From G963663495 sp963663495 (GTDB lineage Bacteria > Bacteroidota > Rhodothermia > Rhodothermales > Bin80), in NCBI GenBank assembly GCA_963663495.1, contig OY760427.1, positions 4,216,001 to 4,280,000 of the forward strand: a DNA stretch of 64,000 nt, read 5' to 3'. The position numbers and the translations under genes are program-made. Shown piece by piece: positions 34,956 through 43,637 of the stretch. The notes beneath the pieces were generated by a model. That model was given only the letters and a program-made list of their open reading frames with translations. It searched no databases and was not told the DNA's origin. Positions within the stretch are counted from its first letter, which is position 1; each line of letters opens with the position of its first letter.

Positions 34956-36455
34956 TTACCAAATTCCGTAAAGGTCTCCGAACTTCCTCTCTACATAGGC
35001 TAACCAGTGCTCGGCCGTGAGCGCGCTGCCTGTCGCCCGCTGCAGAACTTCATTCGCTGACAAACGACGGCCATACGTGTACACATGCTCGGTTAGCCAC
35101 TCCCTTAGTGGCGCGAACTCGCCGCGAGCAAGGTATCCCTCCAATTCCGGGATTGCGTTTTCCGCTGTTGAGAATAGCTGGGCAGCCATCAGATTTCCCA
35201 GTGCATATGTCGGAAAATACCCGAATGCCCCGAGGGCCCAATGGATATCCTGCAGCACACCATCGGAATTCGTTTCGGGCCGGATGCCAAGATACTGCTC
35301 CATCCTGTCATTCCAGGCATCGGGCAAGGCCGCCACATCAAGGTCTCCCCCAACCAGCTGCAGCTCCAGCTCGTAGCGTACCATGATGTGCAGGTTATAG
35401 GTTACTTCGTCTGCCTCCACCCTGATCAGCGAAGGCTTTACTCTGTTGATTGCCCGGCAGAAATCTTTCTGGCGGATACCGCCCAGTTGCTGCGGAAAAA
35501 CCTGTTGGAGCGGCCCATAATAATGATCCCAGAACGCAGAGCTCCGTCCCACCTGATTCTCCCAGAGTCGCGACTGTGATTCGTGCATGCCAAGCGAGGT
35601 GCCGGACGCCAGCAGCGTTCCCTCAAGCGCCGGATCAACTCCTTGCTCATACAACGCGTGCCCCGCTTCATGCATTGTACCAAATAGTCCTGCGGGAAGA
35701 TAGTCTTCACGTAAACGCGTGGTGATGCGCACATCTGAGGTTGAGAACGATGTACTGAACGGATGCGCTGAAGTATCCTGGCGTCCACGCTGTAAGTCAT
35801 ATCCGATGTCACCGAGCACGCGTATTCCAAAGTCCCATTGCGCTTGCAGCGGATATTTCTCGGCAAGAAAGCCATCTTCGAGCTGGCTATCTGCACTAAA
35901 GGCGGTGACCAGCGGTACCAGCGCTCCCCGCAGAGCATTAAAAACCGCGGTTACGGTATCTGCATCCATGCCAGGCTCAAATTCCTCCAAGAGTCCGTCG
36001 TATGGCCTTTCGGCGCTGCCAAGCGCTTCACCTTTACAGACATTCAGTTCGACCATCCGCCGAAGGTGGGGAGCAAAATGGTCGTAGTCGTTGTGCTCCT
36101 TCGCCGTCCGCCATGCAGCGCGTGCTGCTGCACTGGCACTCGCAATCTCGGAAACGAGGTCTGCGGAAACTCGCCGTGCACGCTCATAATCCCGCCGCGT
36201 GACACGCAGCAGGGAGGCCTTGATGGATTGCGAATCGTATTCTTCGTCCTTCAGGTCGTCAAGAAGCTGCCCGATGCGGTCCCCGCAAAAAAGTTCGTGG
36301 GCAACACGCTTGAGAGTGCCAAGTTGGCGCCCCCTTGCTGCCGCTCCACCAACGGGCATGTATGTTTCCTCATCCCACTCCAGCAGGGCTGCCGCCGCCT
36401 CCAAGTCGTTGATCTGCCGCAGCAAGGCGTGCAATGCAATGTATTTGTCACTCAT
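34956..36455 (-). CDS. M32-family metallocarboxypeptidase (Taq carboxypeptidase type)
   Basis: A 499-residue, mostly helical protein with the zinc motif HEXXH in GTMHEAGHALYEQGVD. It is followed by the family motif HESQSRLWENQVGRS, with the third zinc ligand Glu, and by IRVEADEVTYNLHIMVRYE. M32 enzymes remove C-terminal residues from peptides in the cytoplasm; no signal peptide is seen. Length and motifs are normal for the family. The 3' end lies 25 bp upstream of the HPF-like gene, so it could share a transcript with it. Confidence 0.93.
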   Translation of the reverse strand: MSDKYIALHALLRQINDLEAAAALLEWDEETYMPVGGAAARGRQLGTLKRVAHELFCGDRIGQLLDDLKDEEYDSQSIKASLLRVTRRDYERARRVSADLVSEIASASAAARAAWRTAKEHNDYDHFAPHLRRMVELNVCKGEALGSAERPYDGLLEEFEPGMDADTVTAVFNALRGALVPLVTAFSADSQLEDGFLAEKYPLQAQWDFGIRVLGDIGYDLQRGRQDTSAHPFSTSFSTSDVRITTRLREDYLPAGLFGTMHEAGHALYEQGVDPALEGTLLASGTSLGMHESQSRLWENQVGRSSAFWDHYYGPLQQVFPQQLGGIRQKDFCRAINRVKPSLIRVEADEVTYNLHIMVRYELELQLVGGDLDVAALPDAWNDRMEQYLGIRPETNSDGVLQDIHWALGAFGYFPTYALGNLMAAQLFSTAENAIPELEGYLARGEFAPLREWLTEHVYTYGRRLSANEVLQRATGSALTAEHWLAYVERKFGDLYGIW

Positions 36456-36726
36456 GATCTATGGCTACCAGCCGACGAGACTCGCGCGGCAGTAAGCACT
36501 GCAACACGGATGGTTCCTGTTCCTGGGCGAGGATCACACCGCTGTCCATGATCAAAGGTTCTTTTCAGCAGCGGTGCGGCGATGGAAACGCCTCCATGGT
36601 ATGTCGCCTATTTTCAAGCGCACATCCCACACGCGGCAAACGTTGCCCGCAACCGACACTGATATCCCGCACTGGGCCTACTCTAACGGATCAATAGAGG
36701 GTGATTGGCGTGGAACCTGTGCCCGC

Positions 36727-36799
36727 GCCAATGTAGCTCAGCTGGTAGAGCAGCTCATTCGTAATGAGCAGGTCAGCGGTTCGAGTCCGCTCATTGGCT
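36727..36799 (+). tRNA. tRNA-Thr (anticodon CGT)
   Basis: 73 nt fold into a full cloverleaf. Acceptor GCCAATG/CATTGGC, D-stem GCTC/GAGC, anticodon stem GCTCA/TGAGC with loop TTCGTAA, T-arm AGCGG-TTCGAGT-CCGCT, discriminator T. The loop gives anticodon CGT, reading ACG (Thr). CCA is not encoded. No tRNA neighbours are seen. tRNA genes are common integration sites, and accessory DNA rich in IS begins just downstream, but no duplicated 3' tRNA end was found. Confidence 0.95.
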
Positions 36800-36983
36800 C
36801 ACTGTTCATACCTTCTGCGAAAGTCCCGGTGCCAAAAGACAGCCTTATGGTACACTGTTTGGCGAGTCCAATGTTATCGGTTCCTATGCGTCCAATCCCA
36901 GTGGCCCGCACGCAGGCTGATGCTGTCAGTGTGGTCATGGATCAGAGCCAGCGCTGCAATCGCTAAGGAGTGGAGAGGCATAA

Positions 36984-37345
36984 TTGACCGCCGGCCTTGA
37001 TTGGCAGCCTCCCGCGTCGTGGCCCGCGATTGTAACCGTGGACACACACACAGCGGGAGAGCCGCTCAGAATCATCCTCAGCGGATTCCCGGAGCTTGCG
37101 GCGCCCACCCATCCTCGGGCGCCGCAGGGAAGCTGCGGCCAAGTACGATCACTTGCGGACCTCGCTTCTCGGAAAGCCTCGCGGACATCATGACATGTAC
37201 GGATTGCCTGCTCACTCCTCCGGTAACTCGCGAAGCACACTTCGGCGTGCTTTTCCTGCACAACGGAGGCTACAGCACCATGTGCGGGCACGCAATTATC
37301 GCGGTAACAACCCTTGCCTTGCCCTTTGCCCATAATGCATCCATA
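36984..37345 (+). pseudogene. Proline racemase/hydroxyproline epimerase family gene, 5' fragment
   Basis: The fragments align in order with the family N-terminus: PAIVTVDTHTAGEPLRIILS, then (shifted) ILGRRREAAAKYDHLRTSLL and GKPRGHHDMYG, then (shifted again) LLTPPVTREAHFGVLFLHNG and GYSTMCGHAIIAV, the last containing the catalytic-cysteine motif MCGH. At least two frameshifts and the loss of everything after about residue 120 at the IS4-type fragment junction show a dead gene. A TTG at 36984 preceded by GGAGTGGAGAGG is a possible original start. It would have acted on (hydroxy)proline. Confidence 0.8.
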
Positions 37346-37346
37346 G

Positions 37347-37440
37347 CGGTTAGATTGTTCATCAGTTCTGGTCAACTCTCGCTGGCATGGCTGTCGGAAT
37401 ATCTCGGGTATTTCGGCCCAGCAGGTATGGTGTGTGACTT
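37347..37440 (-). pseudogene. IS4-type transposase scrap (left copy)
   Basis: The minus strand reads CWAEIPEIFRQPCQRELTRT followed by DEQSN, the same as the upstream part of the IS4-type fragment at 43622-44140. It ends the proline-racemase remnant and abuts IS66 tnpA sequence. It belongs to the 145-bp direct repeat listed separately. Confidence 0.55.
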
Positions 37441-37497
37441 GAGGTAAATAATGCCCTCCTCTCGTGCGGGTACGCGATCTCTTCCTGCGCCGCTTCC
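37353..37497 (+). repeat. 145-bp direct repeat, copy 1
   Basis: Nearly identical to 44041-44185 (GATTGTTCATCAGTTCTGG ... CTGCGCCGCTTCC), with scattered single-base changes and no indel. Both copies span the same junction between an IS4-type transposase fragment and IS66-B tnpA sequence, so the junction existed before duplication. Confidence 0.9.
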
Positions 37498-37598
37498 CTT
37501 AGCGCTGCACTGCCTATCTCCACGAAGCCTCGGCTGTCCGCGGCTGCAGTCCCATGGCGATGCTTCCGCCTCTAGTAATTCAACGGTCCGTACGAGAC
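37441..37598 (-). mobile_element. IS66-B remnant (tnpA 3' part), left of the IS256 insertion
   Basis: Homologous to IS66-B tnpA at about 7410-7540 (CACGAAGCCTCGGCTGTC, then TAATTCAAC). It is interrupted at 37598 by the IS256-A element and continues exactly at 43443 after one copy of the 9-bp target duplication. It is degenerate and non-coding. Confidence 0.8.
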
Positions 37599-37696
37599 GG
37601 CGGCGTGCCATTCCTTGTTGGCTGAAAAAGTGATTTGTGGTTCGGTGTTGGCTTGGGTTTCCTAAGCCTTTTCACCATACGGATCCATGATCACTT

Positions 37697-38758
37697 ATGA
37701 GTTTATCAGATGATTTATCGCAGCTCATTCAGGGGCTGCGTCATACCGGCGCGTCCGGTCGGCAGCTGCAATTTGACTTGTTGCGGCACCTCACCCAGTG
37801 TGTGCAGCAGTTGACGTCTAGTCTGGAAGAGGATGTTATGCTTCCGTCGGATAATGCGGCTCCAGACGGCACTGGGGAGCAGTTGGCAGAAGCACCTTCC
37901 GAGGAGGAAAATAGCGTCCGTGCTCCAGAGTCTCCGGAGTCTCCGGGAGGCTTGGCATTGGGGTACGATGATGATGCTGCGGCGTGCGAGCAGGCGCGGC
38001 AGGTGTTTGATACGCGCCCGTTGTGTGAAGAAGAGCACGTAATCCTTTGGCTTGATGCCATGGAAGTGTGGGGGCGACCCATAGTCGTGTGCATGGCCGC
38101 TACCATTGAGGGTTATCGGCGCATTCTGGGCTTTGTGGAGGCTCCGTTGCACGATGCGGAGCGCGTGCAACACTTGTTACAAGGCTTGTTGGAGCGCGGT
38201 TTGTGCACAGATCGGGGGCTTTTCTGCATCACTCCTGATGTGACCTCGCTGACCGGCGTACTGCAAGAGTGCTTGGGTACCGGTATGCAGCAGCAACACT
38301 GCCAGATGCACAAGCGCACGCGTGTAGTGAGTTATCTGTCCGAGCAGGACGGGCGGCGCATTCGGGGGGCGATCACGCATGCTTTCGCCGTGCCGGATCC
38401 GAAGGTGGCGCATGCAGCGTTGATGCAGATCCATACGGACCTTTTGGTGTGTAACCGGTCTGCGGCCCGGTGGCTCTTGCGGGGTCTGGATAGGACGCTG
38501 ACACTGCACCGGACAGGACTGTATGAACAGTTGAGTCCGAGCCTTCGAAGTACTCGTTGTGTGGCCCATGTCTCCAAGAAGCTGGTGCGGCGACTACGCG
38601 ATGTTCGCTTGTGGATGCCGCCAGACAAACGCCGTGCTTGTCTGGCGTTGTTGCTTCTGGAGATAGAATCACACATGCGAAGATTGCCCCGCGCTGCGTA
38701 TCTTCCAGCGATGCGATCAGCATTGTTTCCTTCCATCAATCAGACAAACGATAACTGA
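37697..38758 (+). CDS. Transposase-derived accessory protein, apparently catalytically inactive IS256 paralogue
   Basis: A 353-residue protein. An acidic, low-complexity N-terminal region (about 45-90) precedes a domain that aligns over its whole length with the catalytic half of the IS256 transposase encoded next door: ILWLDAMEVWG versus ALLLDGKYFQG, GFVEAPLHDAERVQHLLQGL versus GMVETATENAEAVQGLLQDL, HCQMHKRTRVVSYL versus RCTWHKRENVVSYI, LDRTLTLHRTGL versus LEETLTLHRLGV. The first Asp is kept, but the second (ILDGSKGL) is replaced in ITPDVTSL, and the Glu of NNIMENLNS is Ala in TRCVAHVSK. It therefore probably cannot cut DNA. The frame is intact, and the stop is 3 bp before the transposase ATG, implying coupled translation. 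A regulatory or structural subunit is inferred. Confidence 0.75.
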   Translation: MSLSDDLSQLIQGLRHTGASGRQLQFDLLRHLTQCVQQLTSSLEEDVMLPSDNAAPDGTGEQLAEAPSEEENSVRAPESPESPGGLALGYDDDAAACEQARQVFDTRPLCEEEHVILWLDAMEVWGRPIVVCMAATIEGYRRILGFVEAPLHDAERVQHLLQGLLERGLCTDRGLFCITPDVTSLTGVLQECLGTGMQQQHCQMHKRTRVVSYLSEQDGRRIRGAITHAFAVPDPKVAHAALMQIHTDLLVCNRSAARWLLRGLDRTLTLHRTGLYEQLSPSLRSTRCVAHVSKKLVRRLRDVRLWMPPDKRRACLALLLLEIESHMRRLPRAAYLPAMRSALFPSINQTNDN

Positions 38759-38761
38759 CCT

Positions 38762-40000
38762 ATGTCCAAAGATGTCATGCAGATAGAAAACCCCGGCACA
38801 CTACCGGAGGGTCTCCAGAAGATACTAGACACGGGGATCGATTCCCTGAAGCTGTTAGTAGAGCATCTTGGCACGATGCAACTGGCGTTTTTTCTTGCGG
38901 TCATGGAAGCCGAGGTAAAGTCTCTCTGCGGTGTGCGCAGAAAGCGCGACAACAATAAGCAGCACAAGGGGCGGTACGAGCGGTGGGGGAGCAGACCGGG
39001 CTCTATCATGATTGGAGATGAGCGGGTAAAGGTGAGTGTGCCGCGTGTACAGGACCGGGTGAAGGGTAAAGCGCGTCCTCTGGAGACCTACAAATTGTTG
39101 CACAAGCCGAATCCGAATATGGTGGAGCGTATCGCCCGGAAAATTGTGTATGGTATTAGCCAGCGGAACTACAAGAAGGTGGCAACGGAGTTTGTTGGCA
39201 GTTTTGGATTGAGCGCTTCCTCAATCAGTCGCAAGTACAAGAGTTACAGTGCACAGGTATTGAAGGAGCAGGAGGAGCGTAACTTGGCGGAGAACACGTT
39301 TGTAGCGTTGCTGCTGGACGGCAAGTACTTTCAGGGGGTGCAGGTATTGATTTGTGTAGGGATTACGGATAAGGGCGAGAAGATAGTAGTAGGGATGGTG
39401 GAGACGGCGACAGAGAACGCCGAGGCGGTACAAGGGCTGCTGCAGGATTTGATTGATCACGGTCTGCGGTATGATAAGGGGCTTTTGGTCATCTTAGATG
39501 GTTCCAAAGGGCTTCAGAAGGCGGTGAAAGCGGTATTTGGTGATAAGGCACAGGTACAGCGGTGTACTTGGCATAAGCGAGAGAATGTGGTGAGTTACAT
39601 TGAGAAAGAGGACGAAAAGGTGCGGGTTCGGGGGGAGTTGCAGCAGGCGTACGACGAGCCGAATTACGACAAGGCAAAGGATGCGCTTCTGAGCATAAAA
39701 AAGGGGTTGAAGGAGTCCCATCCCAAGGCAGCGAACAGCTTGTCTGAGGGGTTGGAAGAGACTTTGACGCTCCATAGGCTGGGGGTGGCGGAGGAACTGG
39801 GACGCAGTTTGCAGACCAATAACATCATGGAGAACCTGAACAGTTTGATTGCTCAACGATGCCGGAATGTCGCGCGTTGGATGAATTCGAGTCAACGTCA
39901 ACGATGGGCAGCCATGGCCAATAGGGAGTCGGAGACATGGAGCATGAAAATCCTACCGTGTGCAGACCACCTGCCGGAACTACAAGCAGTTCTACTGTAG
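38762..40000 (+). CDS. IS256-family transposase (mutator type)
   Basis: A 412-residue complete transposase. An N-terminal DNA-binding region is followed by RYERWGSRPGSIMIGDERVK and VPRVQD, typical of the family. Catalytic residues are visible: Asp in FVALLLDGKYFQGVQ, Asp in LLVILDGSKGLQKAV, the CTWHKRENVV helix, and Glu in LQTNNIMENLNSLIAQR. It cuts and pastes the element using the terminal repeats at 37599 and 43442. The gene is intact and lies 3 bp after the inactive paralogue. Length is normal. Confidence 0.93.
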   Translation: MSKDVMQIENPGTLPEGLQKILDTGIDSLKLLVEHLGTMQLAFFLAVMEAEVKSLCGVRRKRDNNKQHKGRYERWGSRPGSIMIGDERVKVSVPRVQDRVKGKARPLETYKLLHKPNPNMVERIARKIVYGISQRNYKKVATEFVGSFGLSASSISRKYKSYSAQVLKEQEERNLAENTFVALLLDGKYFQGVQVLICVGITDKGEKIVVGMVETATENAEAVQGLLQDLIDHGLRYDKGLLVILDGSKGLQKAVKAVFGDKAQVQRCTWHKRENVVSYIEKEDEKVRVRGELQQAYDEPNYDKAKDALLSIKKGLKESHPKAANSLSEGLEETLTLHRLGVAEELGRSLQTNNIMENLNSLIAQRCRNVARWMNSSQRQRWAAMANRESETWSMKILPCADHLPELQAVLL

Positions 40001-40330
40001 AGGCGTGTACCGTACCACGATGCGTGCGATAATGGGGGCAGGATCGTGCTGTGTGACGGGTTCGGCTGCCACTTAGGGGGTAACAGCGCTATAGAGGCGT
40101 AGTGTAAGGCCTCCGTAGACGATGTAACGTGTCACTTCGCGATAAGCGGAGCAGGCGGAGATGTATCTGGAGGGCACGCATGTCCCCGCCAAAGCCGTAT
40201 CGGAGGGCCCAGAAGGGCTCTCATCAGACGGTAAGCGGGCTAAATGGGGTTCAAATGTGCCGAAAACACGCCAACGAGGCGGTAGATCACGCGTACGGTG
40301 ATCTATCCGGCCAATAAGGAGCCTACGGCT
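39960..40330 (+). repeat. Non-coding 3' module B, copy 1
   Basis: It starts in the transposase 3' end and runs through GGGGGTAACAGCGCTATAGA and AAAGCCGTATCGGAG to the palindrome GATCACGCGTACGGTGATC (40285-40303) and GCCAATAAG. A diverged second copy is at 42657-43055. No reading frame is conserved between copies, so it looks non-coding. Confidence 0.75.
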
Positions 40331-40680
40331 GTGCGTGGAGGGGTAGTCATCAAGGGAGCCAAGGCGAATGTGAAAAGACTACCCTGTACCAGGAAGGTGT
40401 CGTAATTATCATCAGCATTATTGCAGCGCGTACGATCCATAAGTGGTGTTTGCCAGAAAAAGGTAGGAGGGCTGAAAAACGGCGAAACAAGGCCGTTTGA
40501 TACTCGTTCTATCCACCTGTAAGCGTTACGGTTACAGATGGATATGAGCCATACCGTGTTTGCACATTGCAGATTATTCAGCCAGCGTGTCTCTAACGAA
40601 TGTTTGGCCAAATCCTTCTGTTTCGGGCGTTTTCATCGATATAAGGCCCCTTGGGGCCGATTATTCATACGATTAATACC
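40331..40680 (+). other. Left flank of the ISNCY-type insert, no gene
   Basis: This stretch has no counterpart in the second module copy, so it belongs to the inserted ISNCY-type DNA. No clear terminal repeat or target duplication could be fixed by eye. A short GC hairpin (GGCCCCTTGGGGCC, about 40645-40658) precedes the transposase gene. Confidence 0.4.
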
Positions 40681-42105
40681 ATGCGGATTGTAGAGGATAC
40701 ACAGTTTAAGCTCGGGCAGGTCCCCATTGAAGAGATAACCTTCCACCCCAAAGACCGGGACGATATACCGGCAGTGCTAAAAGGTCTGCAGCACCTGTAT
40801 TGCGACCCAACGGCTCGGCAGAAGATCTTTGAGATCCTGGAGAAGCAGTTGCTTCCGAATATTGATTTGCAGCGTGGTCGTCCGGGGATGGCACTTTGGC
40901 GCGTCTTTGTCTTGGGGGTATTGAAGCAGGCCCTCAACTGCGACTTTGATCGTTTGAGGAGCCTGGCCGCCAATCATTTGGAGGTGCGCCAGATGCTGGG
41001 GCATACGAATTTCTGGGACGAGCCTGTCTATCAGCTGCAGACCGTTATTGATAACGTGAGCCTGCTAACAGCGGACATCCTGAAGCAGATCAACGATGCG
41101 GTGGTGGCTTGCGGTCACCGATTGGTAGAACAGGAGCCAGAGGAGCCGCTTCTTTGCCGGGTTGATTCGGCGGTGGCCAAAGCGAATGTGGAGTGGCCTA
41201 CGGATGTTCGTTTGTTGTGGGAATCGATGCGGTGCCTGATTCGGGAGTTGCATTGCGCATGTGAGGCGCACAGCCTTGCGGGCTGGCGCAAGGCTGTGTA
41301 CTGGAGTCGTACCTTGAAGAAGGCCTTCAACCGGGTGCGTACGCACCGTCAGTGGCGTGATGAGTCGAAGGTGAGAAAGTATGTGAAGATGTGTCGTGTT
41401 CTGATTGAGCGTGCGGAGAGCAGTGTCAGCGTGTTGAAGGAGAAAGACGCGGATCTTGAGGAGGTGTTGCGGTACTTGGCAGATGCACAAAGGCAGATAG
41501 ATCAAGTAGATAGGCGTCTATTGAAGGGGGAGGTGATTCCGCATGATGAGAAGGTATTTTCGATACATGAGCCGCATACTCGTTGGATCACCAAGGGGAA
41601 GGCGGGGGTGATTGCGGAGTTGGGTCTGCCGGTATGCGTGCTGGAGGATCAGCATCAGTTGATATTGTGGCATCAGATACTGCACGAAGGGGTGGATTCG
41701 GATATGATTGTGGGGTTTATGAAGGAAGCGAAGGATCGGTATCCGGCGATCACATCGTGCAGCATGGATAAGGGGTACTCATCGGTAAAGAACCGTAAGG
41801 CGCTGGAGCCGGTGTTGGACACGGTGATCATGCCGAAGAGGGGTAAGTTGAGCAAAGCGGACAAGGAGAGGGAATCCGATCCGAAGTTTGTGGAGGGTCG
41901 TCGTCAGCATCCGGCAGTGGAGTCGGCGATCAACAATTTGAATCATCGGGGCCTGGGTTTGATACGGACCCGTGGCAAGGAAGGCTTTGTTCGAACGGTG
42001 GCGCTGGTAGTGGTAGCGGCAAATGTGCACCGTATCGGGCAGATAGTGAAGCGGAGCGAGGAGCGACGAAGGCGGTGCGAGCAGGCCCGCAAGCGCGCGG
42101 CGTAG
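40681..42105 (+). CDS. ISNCY-family transposase
   Basis: About 474 residues. The N-terminal DNA-binding region has FKLGQVPIEEITFHPKDRDD and GRPGMALWRVFVLGVLKQAL. This is followed by NCDFDRLRSLANHLEVRQML-like sequence and a long helical insert. The DDE-type core has CRVDSAVAKANVEWPTD, FSIHEPHTRWITKGKAG, ITSCSMDKGYSSVKN and the C-terminal HPAVESAINNLNHRGLG with a candidate Glu. These match ISNCY (ISDol1/IS1202-like) transposases; the subgroup is tentative. The start at 40681 (MRIVEDTQFK) is preferred to 40651. The gene is intact and sits as cargo inside IS256-A. Confidence 0.8.
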   Translation: MRIVEDTQFKLGQVPIEEITFHPKDRDDIPAVLKGLQHLYCDPTARQKIFEILEKQLLPNIDLQRGRPGMALWRVFVLGVLKQALNCDFDRLRSLAANHLEVRQMLGHTNFWDEPVYQLQTVIDNVSLLTADILKQINDAVVACGHRLVEQEPEEPLLCRVDSAVAKANVEWPTDVRLLWESMRCLIRELHCACEAHSLAGWRKAVYWSRTLKKAFNRVRTHRQWRDESKVRKYVKMCRVLIERAESSVSVLKEKDADLEEVLRYLADAQRQIDQVDRRLLKGEVIPHDEKVFSIHEPHTRWITKGKAGVIAELGLPVCVLEDQHQLILWHQILHEGVDSDMIVGFMKEAKDRYPAITSCSMDKGYSSVKNRKALEPVLDTVIMPKRGKLSKADKERESDPKFVEGRRQHPAVESAINNLNHRGLGLIRTRGKEGFVRTVALVVVAANVHRIGQIVKRSEERRRRCEQARKRAA

Positions 42106-42376
42106 GTACTCGCGCGAGCGTCTTCAGCACAGAATCAAGGTAGCCTGCAAGGGCGAGAGGCCAACGTATGTTCATGCCTCGCTGATGGACGACAAAAACA
42201 CGTCTGATCAACGTCAAAACCCCAGGATTGCCGGCGTGAGCGGACAAAGTCGGCACCGTTACCGTCGAAAAATCCTTGCTGACTTGTCATTCCGATCCCC
42301 AATTCGAATTCCAGCCCCCCACTCAGCCAAGAGTCGCTCGCAAGACCATACTTTTCTGGCAAACACTAAGTGCTTT
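42106..42376. other. Right flank of the ISNCY-type insert, no gene
   Basis: No coding sequence is visible. The 20-mer GTTACCGTCGAAAAATCCTT (about 42259-42278) also occurs at about 14012-14031, at the junction between the truncated IS256-B and the IS66 scrap. It may be an end of some IS or a recombination scar. Confidence 0.4.
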
Positions 42377-43300
42377 CCGGAACATGAGTTCGGTCGTGGT
42401 ACGATGCGTGCGGAATTGGAGGGTGCATCGTAGCGTGGTTGGTAGGATTGACGGGTTTACGTTGCTACATACACGTGTGGCTGTCCACTATGCCTGCAGA
42501 TGGCACGTTTGAAGCCGCTACCACGGTGTGCATGCGTGCAAAAGGGCTCATATAGGCTGTTCAGTAAGGAAAAACGTGCCTGAATCTGCCTGCAACACGC
42601 CAACGAGGCCGTAAATCATGCGTGCAGGTCAATTAGTGAGGTGGAGTCGTTAAGCAGGACAATATTATCCTGGACAAACCACCGAAGCTGTAAGCAGCTC
42701 TACTGTAGAAACGCGTACAGCACCGCAGCGATAGTATATGCTGAAAGATGGATACGGTCGTGCAATGCCACGGTGCGTGCGATAATGGGTGCTGGATCGT
42801 GCTATGTGACAGGTTCGGCCGCCAATTAGGGGGTAATAGCGCTATAGAGGCGCGGTGTAAGGCCTCTGTAGACGATGTACCGCGTCACTCGCCATGAGCG
42901 GAGGACACGCATGCCCCAGCCAAAGCCGTATCGGAGCGCCCAAAAGGGCTGTTCTCAGACGTTCACCGGACTGAATAGCACCCAAAACCGCCGAAAACGC
43001 GCCAACGAGGCCGTAAATCACGCGTACCGTGATCAGTCCTGCCAATAAGACTGCCTACTGCCGGAACAGGAGTTCGATCGTGGTACGATGCGTGCGGTAT
43101 TGGATGATAGGATTGGCGCGTTTAGGTCGTTACACCCGCGTGGAAGGTTAGCATACCTGCAGATGGTACGCTTGAATCCGCTACCGCGGTGTCAGCGCGT
43201 GCAAAAAGGGCTCATATAGGCTGTTCAGTAAGGAGAAACGCGCCTGAATCTGCCTGCAACACGGCAACGACACCGTAAATCACGCGGCAGATACTTGCGG
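42377..43300 (+). repeat. Tandem non-coding modules A-B-A at the 3' end of IS256-A
   Basis: Module A (42377-42640, CCGGAACATGAGTTCGG ... GTAAATCATGCG) is repeated at 43060-43300 (CCGGAACAGGAGTTCG ... GTAAATCACGCG). Between them lies module B copy 2 (42657-43055), with remnants of the transposase 3' end at its start. Four instances of CGCCAACGAGGCCGTAAATC-like sequence occur (about 40270, 42597, 42998, 43258). Two sit next to the palindrome ATCACGCGTAC(C/G)GTGAT. The tail seems to be a duplicated element end. Confidence 0.7.
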
Positions 43301-43442
43301 GCTTGATAACCGCTGCGAAAGTTCATAATTCTTTGATCAGAACTACAATCAGGGGTTTCAGGATGAGCGCAGAATCTGTACATTATAGCCGCTCCAGCCG
43401 GCACCGACCGGATTTTCAGCCAACAAGGAATGGCACGCCGCC

Positions 43443-43637
43443 GTACGAGACGCCGTGCTCTGCACAAAACGCCGCTGCGGACCGGGGCCTTTCGTTATAC
43501 TGCTCTACCAGCGGAAACATCTTTTCCACTGTACGTCCGGGCTGTACCGTGCGATCCGGGGTCTGGGTTCTCACGTCTACGGGTATGCTTCCCAGAACCC
43601 GTCACCTAATCAAGATGCAGTTCACCGCACGCTCACG
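43443..43637 (-). mobile_element. IS66-B remnant (tnpA 5' part and terminal repeat), right of IS256-A
   Basis: It continues the tnpA remnant of 37441-37598 (GCCGTGCTCTGCACAAAACG, matching 7546-7565) up to a terminal repeat, TTCACCGCACGCTCAC, ending near 43637. It is the same element type as IS66-B at 7729, but degenerate. Confidence 0.8.

Larger units (their letters stand above)
37599..43442 (+). mobile_element. IS256-family element IS256-A with two transposase-like genes and ISNCY cargo (5.84 kb)
   Basis: Perfect terminal inverted repeats of about 28-30 bp (GGCGGCGTGCCATTCCTTG ... GGCTGAAAA) lie at 37599 and, inverted, end at 43442. They are flanked by a 9-bp target duplication GTACGAGAC (37590-37598 and 43443-43451); 8-9 bp is normal for IS256. 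Outside it the IS66-B tnpA sequence joins without loss. Inside are a transposase-like gene, an IS256 transposase, an ISNCY-type insert (between about 40330 and 42377) and duplicated non-coding 3' modules. Even without the insert it would be about 3.8 kb, much larger than the usual 1.3-1.5 kb. Confidence 0.9.

Noticed and set aside
36727..37598. Integrative element using tRNA-Thr as attachment site
   Set aside because: No integrase gene and no duplicated tRNA 3' end were seen in the window.
42377..43300. CRISPR-like array
   Set aside because: The repeated units are 240-400 bp, few and diverged, without short uniform repeats and spacers; no cas genes are in the window.
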